In this document: positions 27,766-35,850 of the stretch, one piece after another | Position numbering within the stretch: the first letter of the stretch is position 1 | Layout: each line of letters opens with the position of its first letter | Assembly: GCF_000020485.1 (NCBI RefSeq) | Contig: NC_011899.1 | Span: 2,202,501 to 2,266,500, forward strand | Direction: 5' to 3' | DNA from: Halothermothrix orenii H 168 | GTDB taxonomy: Bacteria > Bacillota > Halanaerobiia > Halanaerobiales > Halothermotrichaceae | Length of the DNA stretch: 64,000 bases | The notes under the pieces: generated by a model | Seen by the model: the letters and a program-made list of their open reading frames with translations, nothing else | Database searches by the model: none | Told to the model about the DNA's origin: nothing | Made by a program: the position numbers and the translations under genes

Positions 27766-28665
27766 CTAGTTGTCTAGATCCATTTTAAAGTATTTAAGCT
27801 GGAAAATAGTTACTATAATTATTATTATAAATAGAGTATAGGCAATGGTTGCTGCATACCCCATCTGAAAGTTTTCAAACCCAAGGTGATAAATGTACTG
27901 TACTAATGTTTCTGTGGAAAAGAGAGGGCCACCTTTTGTCATAACATAAACCTGGTCAAACACCTGAAAAGATGTAATAACAGACATTATAACTACAAAA
28001 GTCATTGTTGGTTTTAACAGGGGCAGCGTAATGTGAATAAATTGTTGCCATTTGTTGGCCCCATCAATTTCGGCAGCTTCATAATACATATCACTTATAC
28101 CCTGGAGGCCAGCCAGAAATATAACCATATTAAACCCCATATTCTTCCATATACCAACCAGAATAACAGCCGGCATGGCCCATTTAACACTTCTTAACCA
28201 GGCGTAGGTATTAAGTCCAAATAGCTTTAAATAATATGATATTATACCGATATCAGGATCCAGCAAAAAAGTCCATATTATTGCGATAACTGACATTGAA
28301 GCAATAGCCGGTAAAAAATATGTCATTCTGAAAAAGTTTCTTCCTTTAATTTTTGTATTGACCAGGAGGGCTAATATCAAAGATAAAGATACTCCAACAG
28401 GTACATAACCGATGGCATAATAGGCAGTATTCCTCAGAGAATTCCAGAATCTCCAATCAGAAAACATCTCATTATAATTCTGTAGCCCCAGATATGTTTT
28501 TTCCGGAGAGATTATACTCCACTCATAAAAACTTAACCTGAATGAATCCACAATAGGGAAAAATATAAAAAACAGAAATACGATCATACTGGGTATAATG
28601 AATAAAAACCCCATCAGTTTTCGCCTATATTTGTAGTTGGTTTTCATTTTGTTTAAAATATTCAA
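27766..28665 (-). CDS. Sugar ABC transporter permease, MalF type (operon 3)
   Basis: 299 residues; start is TTG 28665 with AGGAGG nine bases upstream, although ATG at codon 7 is possible. Six helices, the first GFLFIIPSMIVFLFFIFFPI. EAA loop EAAEIDGANKWQQFIHITLP intact. Paired with the MalG-type protein and the binding protein upstream, from which it is separated by a stem-loop. Confidence 0.9.
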   Translation of the reverse strand: MNILNKMKTNYKYRRKLMGFLFIIPSMIVFLFFIFFPIVDSFRLSFYEWSIISPEKTYLGLQNYNEMFSDWRFWNSLRNTAYYAIGYVPVGVSLSLILALLVNTKIKGRNFFRMTYFLPAIASMSVIAIIWTFLLDPDIGIISYYLKLFGLNTYAWLRSVKWAMPAVILVGIWKNMGFNMVIFLAGLQGISDMYYEAAEIDGANKWQQFIHITLPLLKPTMTFVVIMSVITSFQVFDQVYVMTKGGPLFSTETLVQYIYHLGFENFQMGYAATIAYTLFIIIIIVTIFQLKYFKMDLDN

Positions 28666-28702
28666 TATCTTCCGCCTCCTGTGTAATCTCGGGTATAATT
28701 AA

Positions 28703-28731
28703 TGTATGGGGCCCGGATAGAACCCCATACA
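28703..28731 (-). other. Stem-loop between binding-protein and permease genes (operon 3)
   Basis: TGTATGGGG pairs with CCCCATACA around an 11-base loop. It begins 16 bases after the binding-protein stop. Confidence 0.7.
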
Positions 28732-28746
28732 ATTGTGTTTTTACAT

Positions 28747-29991
28747 TTAATCTATAATTCTTTTAATTATAAATGCTGCTTCGTCTAGGGCTTCCTCAGC
28801 TGTAGCTTTATCATATAGGACCTTTTCAAGGGCAGGAACAATAACATCTGAATTAATTTTGTTGAAATTCTCTAATTTAGGCAAATAAAACCTTGAGTCT
28901 CTGGCAGCTCTAGAAAATTCAACTACAAACGGATTTTGAGCCAATTTTTCTTCTGTAATATCTATCCTGGTTGGGGGGAAACCAGATCCTAGAGACCAGT
29001 AAATTTGTGACTTTTTAGAATTCCAGAATTTAAAGAATTCATAGGCAGCTTCTTTCTTATCCAGGCTAGCTTTGTTTAGTACCATGGCTACACTGGTACC
29101 GAGGGTTATTCTCCTGCCATCTTCCCTGGCAGGTACCTGGGCCACACCGAAATTTATGCCAGCATTTTTAAAACCATTTACCATCCAGGGACCACAGAAA
29201 TACATAGCTGCCCTCTGGGTTTCAAATAATTTATCACATTCAGCCCCCGTCAACCCAATGGGCGAAATACCGTCTTCTTTAATAAGACTGGCCATGCTTT
29301 CTACCGCTTCCACAGCTTTCGGTTTATTTATAAAAACCTCTCCATCTTTGATTATCCGACCACCATTCCCCCAGATAACTATAGGCCACATGGGAATAGT
29401 CTGCTTTGCAGCAATTACAAAACCATACTGGTCTACTTTACCATCATTATTAGTATCTTTTGTAAGCTTCAGGGCATATTCTTTTAATTCTTTCCAGGTT
29501 CTTGGAGGATTATTGGGATCAAGCCCGGCTTCTTTGAACATATCCTTGTTGTAATAAAGAAGTAAACTTGTGTAATTCATTGGTGATCCGTAGGTTTTAC
29601 CCTTCCATTTAAGGTTATTATACATAGCCGGTATCAGGGTGTCTTTATCAATATACCCTTCATATAAGTCATCAATAGGAGCAATAACGCCTGACTCTGC
29701 ATACCGCGGAATATAAGAAGTATCAAAAGCAGCAATATCAGGTCCTTTTCCTACTGCCAGGGAAGGCAATAATTTCTGAAAAAAGCTATCCCAGGGCATG
29801 ATTTCCATTTTTATGTTTATATCAGGGTGTGTTTCATTAAATTCTTTTACCAGGCCTTCAACCTGAACCCTGTCCGGTCCCGTAAATCCATTCCAGAATG
29901 TTAATTCTACCTGCTTTGCCATAGCTACTGTACTGAGAGATAAAATCAAAACAATTACCGAAATTACTTTAACTAAATTATTTTTTGTCAT
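28747..29991 (-). CDS. Extracellular sugar-binding protein (operon 3)
   Basis: 414 residues from the ATG at 29991, six bases after AGGGGG; the frame is open to 30021 but the upstream part is not signal-peptide-like. Signal peptide MTKNNLVKVISVIVLILSLS with cleavage near VAMA-KQ, no lipobox. Cluster-1 solute-binding features: VELTFWNGFTGPDR, LAVGKGPDIAAFDTSYIP, WKGKTYGSPMNYTSLLLYYNK, MYFCGPWMVNG. First gene of the operon feeding GH1-like, GH2 and GH43 enzymes, so the ligand is probably an arabinose- or xylose-containing oligosaccharide (inference). Confidence 0.9.
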   Translation of the reverse strand: MTKNNLVKVISVIVLILSLSTVAMAKQVELTFWNGFTGPDRVQVEGLVKEFNETHPDINIKMEIMPWDSFFQKLLPSLAVGKGPDIAAFDTSYIPRYAESGVIAPIDDLYEGYIDKDTLIPAMYNNLKWKGKTYGSPMNYTSLLLYYNKDMFKEAGLDPNNPPRTWKELKEYALKLTKDTNNDGKVDQYGFVIAAKQTIPMWPIVIWGNGGRIIKDGEVFINKPKAVEAVESMASLIKEDGISPIGLTGAECDKLFETQRAAMYFCGPWMVNGFKNAGINFGVAQVPAREDGRRITLGTSVAMVLNKASLDKKEAAYEFFKFWNSKKSQIYWSLGSGFPPTRIDITEEKLAQNPFVVEFSRAARDSRFYLPKLENFNKINSDVIVPALEKVLYDKATAEEALDEAAFIIKRIID

Positions 29992-30026
29992 TACTATACC
30001 CCCTAAACATTTTTTACCCACCGGAC

Positions 30027-30042
30027 TTTAACTTTTGTTAAA
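30027..30042 (-). promoter_or_regulatory. Inverted repeat before ABC operon 3
   Basis: TTTAAC, four-base spacer, GTTAAA, centred about 45 bases upstream of the chosen ATG. Candidate operator; its regulator is not shown. Confidence 0.35.
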
Positions 30043-30077
30043 CCTTTGTATGTTTTATTAAACTAAAAAACATTATT

Positions 30078-30091
30078 CAGGGCCGGCCCTG
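30078..30091 (-). terminator. GC-rich hairpin between regulator and binding-protein genes
   Basis: CAGGGCCGGCCCTG, self-complementary, followed on minus by AATAATGTTTTTT. It lies 136 bases after the regulator stop. It may terminate the regulator message or attenuate read-through into the binding-protein gene. Confidence 0.55.
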
Positions 30092-30226
30092 GACCAGCGG
30101 GTATTAACTCTGATTTTATTGGTGTTATTATGACTTATTTTCTTATTCTATTATTAATATTCTATTTTTATTTTAAAATTCCTTCTTTTTTTTATAAAAT
30201 ATTTAAAATAATATTAAAATAATAAG

Positions 30227-31159
30227 TCATTCACTATAATCATACCGGAACCTCATAATGATATCCTGCTCGTAATTCCCGAATTTACGTCCAAAAAGGT
30301 TTAAACCACCTACATTTCTGGCATCGTCTTTGATACCAATCTTGACATCAACATAACTCTTCTCCTGAATGTTTAAATCGCTTACTGTTATATTAGAAAT
30401 CTGTTTACCATCAATATAGGATCCTTTTCCATTTACCGTCCAGATCTTTAATAATCCATACTGGGTCTGATCCGAGTTCCACCAATCCGGGTTTAATTTA
30501 CCCCTGGTTTTACCAAAATCGCCCGGAGATGTCCAGGTTCCTATTTCTTTGCCATTTACCCACACGGTAATGTCAGAAGGCCAGTCCTCATTGTAGTGAG
30601 GGGCTTCTGAACATACCTCCATACTCAACTCCAGTTTCTTCAGAATAGAATTAGCCGGGAGATTATTGGGAAACCTATACCTGACATACCCTTTTCTAAA
30701 CCACAAAAGCTGAGCATATATATGTTCCGGTTCTAAAAATGCCCTTTCATCATCTAGAATACCTACATATCCTGACTCAGTTGCCAGGCCACAGTTGGGC
30801 TCAACATAATAATCTTTGTAATTTCCTATAGGCATAGATATTTCCACTAAATTTGTATCAAAATCTATATTTGTTCCTGGAAACCTTATAAGTAAACTAT
30901 CATAAGTACGCCGGCATATCTTCTGGGAACCGTGGCTTCCTGGTTGGTAATTGGTTTCAATTAGACCCGCTTCTTCCAGTTTTTTTATATTAACAGTAAC
31001 TGAAGGAGCCGGCATATCGAGTTTTTCTGAAATTTCGTTGAGATTCATCTCCTGATTATTTAATACATCGAGTATCTGAAGCCTTGACTCTGAAGCCAGG
31101 GCTTTAACTATCTTTAAGACATCTTCATCGTTTTTAATTTCAAGTACCCTTCCCCGCAT
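30227..31159 (-). CDS. ArsR-type winged-helix regulator fused to a beta-rich sensor domain
   Basis: 310 residues. Residues 10-95 are an ArsR-like winged helix: VKALASESRLQILDVL, LNEISEKLDMPAPSVTVNIKKLEEAGLIET. The metal-binding motif of classical ArsR proteins (CVC) is absent. The remaining ~210 residues are beta-rich with many aromatics (WFRKGYVRYRFPNNLP, VWVNGKEIGTWTSPGDFG, PDWWNSDQTQYG), looking like a carbohydrate-binding jelly roll. A sugar-responsive regulator of ABC operon 3 is inferred from position directly upstream. A 10-bp inverted repeat covers its own promoter, suggesting autoregulation. Confidence 0.85.
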   Translation of the reverse strand: MRGRVLEIKNDEDVLKIVKALASESRLQILDVLNNQEMNLNEISEKLDMPAPSVTVNIKKLEEAGLIETNYQPGSHGSQKICRRTYDSLLIRFPGTNIDFDTNLVEISMPIGNYKDYYVEPNCGLATESGYVGILDDERAFLEPEHIYAQLLWFRKGYVRYRFPNNLPANSILKKLELSMEVCSEAPHYNEDWPSDITVWVNGKEIGTWTSPGDFGKTRGKLNPDWWNSDQTQYGLLKIWTVNGKGSYIDGKQISNITVSDLNIQEKSYVDVKIGIKDDARNVGGLNLFGRKFGNYEQDIIMRFRYDYSE

Positions 31160-31207
31160 ACCAATACACCTCTTCTGTTATAATTTATTATTAATTATAT
31201 ATATATA

Positions 31208-31233
31208 TTTATTTTAACAATTATTAAAATAAA
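31208..31233 (-). promoter_or_regulatory. Palindrome overlapping the ArsR-type regulator promoter
   Basis: TTTATTTTAA, six-base spacer, TTAAAATAAA: 10-bp perfect arms covering the spacer and -10 element of the promoter at 31211-31239. Candidate autoregulatory operator. TTAAAATAA half-sites recur at about 30203-30221. Confidence 0.5.
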
Positions 31234-31239
31234 ATGCAA
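31211..31239 (-). promoter_or_regulatory. Promoter of the ArsR-type regulator
   Basis: Minus strand TTGCAT, 17-base spacer, TAAAAT. Confidence 0.6.
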
Positions 31240-31422
31240 TAAAATAAATGATTTTGTTTCTATGTAATACTGATTAAGTTTATTTAGTAATAGAAAACAA
31301 TTAATTTATTAAATCAGAGGATTATTGAATCTAAAAATATTTAACGGCAAACTCAAGATAACCTTATCAACATTTTTATAAAAACTTTATATAACCATAA
31401 ACCTATTTATATAAATGAAAAA

Positions 31423-31440
31423 GAAGGGCATTTGCCCTTC
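31423..31440 (-). terminator. Terminator of the galactose operon
   Basis: GAAGGGC pairs with GCCCTTC around AAAT, followed on minus by TTTTT. It lies 11 bases after the stop of the M24-fold gene. Confidence 0.85.
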
Positions 31441-31450
31441 CTTTTATACT

Positions 31451-32536
31451 TCATTTTACCAAAATCCCCGGCCTTTTTATTTTTTGTCCCTGGTATTGGA
31501 CTTCTATCCCTGGCCAGTCAGGGTCCTCAGTAAGGATTTCAAAACCTTCCTCTGTAACTAAAATAGTATCTTCACTCTTAACACCCTTTATCGAGGGGTT
31601 CCAGGCAAAGGCCTGATTGGGACAGACAACCTCCTCTAAATCCGGTGTTGCTATATAATCCCTCGTTTCATAGCCTGTAGCCCCTCCCTGATGGTGGTAT
31701 TGCCATTCCCCAGGGTAACCTTCATTTTCATAAACAGCAATAGCTTTACTGAAAATATCAGAAATTTTACTGCCAACCCGGGTGTTGAGTATAAAGCTGG
31801 CATCTACCCTGACCACAGCCTCCAACTTTCTTTTTAATTCATCAGGGAGGTTTCCAAAGTGGACAAACCGGGTTAAATTTACAATCAAACCATCTCTCTC
31901 AGCACAGGTCACTACCATAACATACTTATCTATTTTTTTATCTTTTGGAATGGGGTGGCGGTAATTATAAATACGTTCATCAGAACCGACCAGGATTAAA
32001 AGGGGATTTATATTATGAGCCCATAGTTTAGAAGCAAGCTGGGCCCTGATTTCATTCTCGGTCTTACCCGTTTCAATATGGTGACAGGTATCTGACATAA
32101 TTTTGCCCACCTCTTTACCCAGTTGGCGATACCTCTCCATTTCTTGAGGTAATAAAGAAAACCTCAGTCTTTTAATTTCCATACCAACATCAAGGACACC
32201 TGGAATAAGAATATCACTCCCCAAATTATATTTATCTATAAGGACTTTAAGGTAATTGTCAGCCCTATACCAGTCATCTACAATATATTTATAATAATCC
32301 TGGTCCAGGCCTTCTTCTTCCCGGATTCTCCCGGCCTCAATATTATTGGTAACAACTTCAATTCTGTCTTTAAAAATAATAAGCTTCACAGCACCTTCAT
32401 CACTGGCAAAAACAATTCTATTATCGATACCTGTTAACCAGGTAATATTACTATGACTGGTCAAAACAACCCCATCAAGCCCTTTCTCCTTCATCAACTT
32501 ATCTATTTTTTCCTTCTTTACCAGGGTTTCCTCCAT
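31451..32536 (-). CDS. M24-fold (aminopeptidase P/creatinase-like) protein lacking metal ligands
   Basis: 361 residues from ATG 32536, nine bases after GGAGG; this start overlaps the galK 3' end by 38 bases. The N-terminal creatinase-type domain (MKEKGLDGVVLTSHSNITWLTG) and C-terminal pita-bread domain are both present. In metal-dependent M24 enzymes five ligands are D, D, H, E, E. Here the block VMVVTCAERDGLIVNLTR aligns with LLDFGA...SDMTR, so the two aspartates are V and N. NQAFAWNPSIKG stands where T-I-E-P-G is expected, so one glutamate is N. The histidine region (YHHQGGATG) and last glutamate (GVKSED) remain. It may act without metal, like creatinase. It is the last gene of the gal operon; its role there is unknown. 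Confidence 0.85.
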   Translation of the reverse strand: MEETLVKKEKIDKLMKEKGLDGVVLTSHSNITWLTGIDNRIVFASDEGAVKLIIFKDRIEVVTNNIEAGRIREEEGLDQDYYKYIVDDWYRADNYLKVLIDKYNLGSDILIPGVLDVGMEIKRLRFSLLPQEMERYRQLGKEVGKIMSDTCHHIETGKTENEIRAQLASKLWAHNINPLLILVGSDERIYNYRHPIPKDKKIDKYVMVVTCAERDGLIVNLTRFVHFGNLPDELKRKLEAVVRVDASFILNTRVGSKISDIFSKAIAVYENEGYPGEWQYHHQGGATGYETRDYIATPDLEEVVCPNQAFAWNPSIKGVKSEDTILVTEEGFEILTEDPDWPGIEVQYQGQKIKRPGILVK

Positions 32537-33713
32537 CTCTATCAACCTCCAATCTTCTTGCCCCTTCTGCCGGTCGACTTACATAGATTTCAGGCTCTAT
32601 CCCGGTTTCCCGTTTATAACCTTCTTTAATCCCTTTTATAAAAACTTCAACATAATTGATGTCAACAAGATTAACCGTACAACCACCAAAACCGGCCCCG
32701 GTCATCCTGGCTCCCAGAACCCCTTCCTGTTTAAGGGCCACGTCTACCAGGCAATCCAGTTCCCGGCAGCTAACCTCATAATCGTCCCTGAGGCTTTGAT
32801 GTGATTCAATCATTAGCTGTCCAAATTTCTCAAAATCATTATTTTTTAGGGCCTCGACACTGGCCAGAACCCTTTCATTCTCACTGACTACATGATGAGC
32901 CCTGCGATATACTGAATCAGAGAGTTCTCCCCTGTATTGTCCTACTTCATTGAGCTTTACATCCCTCAGGGCAGTTATGTTACGGCCCAGCTTCTCATTA
33001 AAAAAGGCAACAGCCTGGTTACACTCTGACCTTCGGGTATTATATTCAGAATCAACTAGCCCCCTCCGGGCTTTTGAGTTACAGATTACTATCCGATACC
33101 TTTTATCTTTAAAGGGAATTAGTTCATATTCATTGGTTCGGCAATCTATCAGGAGGGCATGGTCCCTGTGGCCAAGGCGGGAAATATATTGATCCATAAT
33201 CCCACAGGCCACACCGACAAAATTGTTTTCTGCAGCCTGGCAGAGCAAAGCCATCTCCACCGGGTCTATATCCAGTTCATTTAAATCAGCCATGGTCATG
33301 GCTGTAACTACTTCCAGGGCAGCTGAAGAGCTTAACCCTGAACCCTGGGGCACATTACCGGTAAATACCAGGTTCATCCCCTTTAGTTTATGACCCTTTT
33401 TCTCAATTTCATCGGCAACCCCCATCACATAATTAACCCAGGTGTGTTCCTCATCTTTTTCAAGTTTATCCAGGTTAAAGCACAACTCAGTATCGTAGTC
33501 AAGAGAATAGACTTTTATTTTCCGGTCATGCCTTAACTGACCCAGCATGGTGACATTTTTTTCAATGGCCATTGGCAGGACAAAACCATCATTATAGTCA
33601 GTATGCTCTCCGATTAAATTAACCCGCCCGGGGGCTGAATAGGACCCCTTTTTCAAGCCATTATCACCATATCTATTCTCAAAGAACTCCCATAATTCAT
33701 CTACGCTTTTCAT
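32499..33713 (-). CDS. galK: Galactokinase
   Basis: 404 residues from ATG 33713 (AGGGGTGA five to six bases upstream); the frame extends 10 codons further without family support. GHMP kinase: galactose-binding signature APGRVNLIGEHTDYNDG near residues 27-43, ATP loop GSGLSSSAALEV (about 115), and motif 3 GARMTGAGFGGCTVNLV near the C-terminus. Phosphorylates galactose to galactose 1-phosphate, the entry to the Leloir pathway, in the cytoplasm. Lies directly after galT in the operon and overlaps the M24-fold gene. Confidence 0.97.
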   Translation of the reverse strand: MKSVDELWEFFENRYGDNGLKKGSYSAPGRVNLIGEHTDYNDGFVLPMAIEKNVTMLGQLRHDRKIKVYSLDYDTELCFNLDKLEKDEEHTWVNYVMGVADEIEKKGHKLKGMNLVFTGNVPQGSGLSSSAALEVVTAMTMADLNELDIDPVEMALLCQAAENNFVGVACGIMDQYISRLGHRDHALLIDCRTNEYELIPFKDKRYRIVICNSKARRGLVDSEYNTRRSECNQAVAFFNEKLGRNITALRDVKLNEVGQYRGELSDSVYRRAHHVVSENERVLASVEALKNNDFEKFGQLMIESHQSLRDDYEVSCRELDCLVDVALKQEGVLGARMTGAGFGGCTVNLVDINYVEVFIKGIKEGYKRETGIEPEIYVSRPAEGARRLEVDRDGGNPGKEGKNR

Positions 33714-33761
33714 ACCAATCACCCCTGTCTTAAAATCTATCAACCCCGGTTATAAATGATA

Positions 33762-34751
33762 CTACATATCTTCAAAGGAAACTGGACTGGTTTCCCTCAA
33801 TACAGCTGCTTTATTTTCAGCCAGAGAACCGTTGATGAAAGTACCTGCCCCGGCTTCACTACCGGCCAGGTATTTTAACTTGTCTTTTGTCCGGTATGGT
33901 GGATAGAACTCTATATGGAAATGGGAATAGTCAAAACCACTACCATCAGTAGGTTGTTGGTGAATACACATAATATAAGGGAAAACAAACTCAAAGAGAT
34001 TATCATATTTCATAATTAATAACTTTAATATCCGGGCCAGGTCCTTTTCCTCCTCAGGTCCGAACTCAGCCATTGAGGGTAAATGTTTGTTGGCATAAAT
34101 GTGAACTTCATAGGTATATCGGGCAAAAAAGGGAATAACGGCAGTAAAAGACTTATTACTGGCTATTATCCGCCTGCCATCCTCCTTTTCTTCCCGGAGA
34201 ACCCTGCAGAAAAGGCATTCCCCTTCCTTTTCCAGATGTTCCTTACTTGAGTTTAACTCCCGCTCTATTATAGGGGGAATAAAGGGATAGGCATATATCT
34301 GGCCATGAGGATGGTGTAAAGTAACCCCGACTTCCTCCCCTTTGTTTTCAAAAATATATACATAATCTATAAAATCCTTTTTTCCCAGTTCCTGATAACG
34401 ATCCTTCCAGACCTTAACCAGTTTTTCAAATTTACTTAACGGCTGTTGGGACATAACCCCTTCATGCTCTGATGTAAATAAAACGACTTCACATATACCC
34501 TGTGCCAGATCTACAGGATACAATTCGGAACCCTCTATATCGGGCTCGGGGGCATCTGGCTGCAGGGATGGAAATCTATTTTGAAAAACAACTATATCAT
34601 AATCTTCAGCCGGGACTTCGGTGGGAAAGCCACCTTCCCTGGTTGGACAAAGGGGACAAAAATCCTTCGGTGGTTTAAAAGTCCTGTTCTGCCGGTGGGT
34701 TGCTGTAATAACCCACTCCTTTAAAATCGGGTTCCACCTTAATTCAGACAT
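33762..34751 (-). CDS. galT: Galactose-1-phosphate uridylyltransferase
   Basis: 329 residues of the HIT superfamily. N-terminal zinc cysteines in CPLCP (residues 32-36), uridylyl-accepting histidine motif HPHGQ near residue 147, second zinc region CLFCRVL, and HQQPTDG towards the C-terminus. Exchanges UDP between UDP-glucose and galactose 1-phosphate. ATG immediately follows the TAA of a 41-codon ORF (TAAATG), with GGGAGG inside that ORF acting as ribosome site, so translation is coupled. Confidence 0.97.
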   Translation of the reverse strand: MSELRWNPILKEWVITATHRQNRTFKPPKDFCPLCPTREGGFPTEVPAEDYDIVVFQNRFPSLQPDAPEPDIEGSELYPVDLAQGICEVVLFTSEHEGVMSQQPLSKFEKLVKVWKDRYQELGKKDFIDYVYIFENKGEEVGVTLHHPHGQIYAYPFIPPIIERELNSSKEHLEKEGECLFCRVLREEKEDGRRIIASNKSFTAVIPFFARYTYEVHIYANKHLPSMAEFGPEEEKDLARILKLLIMKYDNLFEFVFPYIMCIHQQPTDGSGFDYSHFHIEFYPPYRTKDKLKYLAGSEAGAGTFINGSLAENKAAVLRETSPVSFEDM

Positions 34752-34877
34752 TTATTCTTCCTCCCTTTCTTTTTCTTTTTTATCTCCATCTTTAGCCTCC
34801 GTCTTTTCCTCCTCAAAGGTATAATAAATTAAGTAACGACCATCATCCCTGGTTATCCGCTTTTTATTCATTTTCAT
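34752..34877 (-). CDS. 41-residue charged protein between galE and galT
   Basis: ATG 34877 (GGGGTGG five bases upstream) to TAA 34752-34754. Translation begins MKMNKKRITRDDGRYLIYYT, then becomes a run of K and E residues. The first half has the DGRYLIYYTFEE motif I recall in small ORFs near sugar genes of other Firmicutes; the C-terminal half is low complexity. It overlaps the galE end by 14 bases and its stop touches the galT start, so it is a genuine part of the operon at least as a coupling leader. Whether the peptide has its own function is unknown. Confidence 0.65.
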   Translation of the reverse strand: MKMNKKRITRDDGRYLIYYTFEEEKTEAKDGDKKEKEREEE

Positions 34878-35850
34878 TAAAACCACCCCTTTTATGCCAT
34901 TGCCAGGCAGTTTCAATTATAGTTTCCAGGTCAGGATACTGTGGATCCCATCCCAGCTCCTCTTTAATTTTATCTGAACTTGCCACCAGAACAGCTGGAT
35001 CCCCGGGTCGCCTGTCACCAACCCCGGCTTCAATCGGTTTGCCGATAACCCTGCTGGCAGTTTCAATTACCTCTTTTACAGAATAACCTTCACCATTACC
35101 AAGGTTATAAATACGGCTCTCCAGACCCCGTGTTAAACCTTCAATAGCCAGGACATGGGCATCAGCCAGGTCATTGACATGGATATAATCCCGGATACAA
35201 GTTCCATCCCTGGTCGGGTAATCATTCCCGAAAATATATAGCTTATCCCGTAAACCCAGTGCTTTCTGAAGTACAATGGGAATCAAATGGGTCTCAGGGT
35301 CATGGTCTTCCCCAATTTTACCTGATAGATCGGCCCCGGCTGCATTAAAGTAACGGAGGGATACATACTTAAGTCCATAAATTTCATCATACCGTTTCAT
35401 CATCTTTTCAAAAAAGAGTTTACTCTCCCCATAGGTATTTGTCGGAGCTGTTGGATGATCTTCTGTGATGGGGACTTCCCTGGGTTCCCCATAAACTGCA
35501 GCTGTAGAAGAAAAAACCAGGTATTTCACATCATTATCAACCATAGCTTCCAGTAAATTTAAGCCATTGGAAACATTATTTTTATAATACTTCCCCGGGT
35601 TTTCCATTGACTCTCCTACCAGACTGTGGGCAGCCAGATGAATGACACCATCTATTTCATAATCTTTCATTATGCTGTCTAACAGCTCTCTGTCCTTGAG
35701 ATCACCCTTAATAAACTCACCGCCCAGGACAGCTTCCCGGTGACCCTTCTCAAGATTATCCAGGGTAACAACATTATAACCAGCCTCAAACAGGCTTTTC
35801 ACTACATGACTCCCAATATAACCGGCTCCTCCTGTCACCAGTATATTCAT
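34864..35850 (-). CDS. galE: UDP-glucose 4-epimerase
   Basis: 328 residues, extended short-chain dehydrogenase fold. NAD-binding GGAGYIGSH at residues 7-15, catalytic serine/threonine in FSSTAAVYGEP (about 113-123) and Tyr/Lys in YGESK (about 139-143). C-terminal NLGNGEGYSV and RRPGDPA bind the UDP-sugar. Interconverts UDP-galactose and UDP-glucose. ATG overlaps the stop of the ROK repressor gene (ATGA), so the two are translationally coupled. Confidence 0.97.
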   Translation of the reverse strand: MNILVTGGAGYIGSHVVKSLFEAGYNVVTLDNLEKGHREAVLGGEFIKGDLKDRELLDSIMKDYEIDGVIHLAAHSLVGESMENPGKYYKNNVSNGLNLLEAMVDNDVKYLVFSSTAAVYGEPREVPITEDHPTAPTNTYGESKLFFEKMMKRYDEIYGLKYVSLRYFNAAGADLSGKIGEDHDPETHLIPIVLQKALGLRDKLYIFGNDYPTRDGTCIRDYIHVNDLADAHVLAIEGLTRGLESRIYNLGNGEGYSVKEVIETASRVIGKPIEAGVGDRRPGDPAVLVASSDKIKEELGWDPQYPDLETIIETAWQWHKRGGFNENE

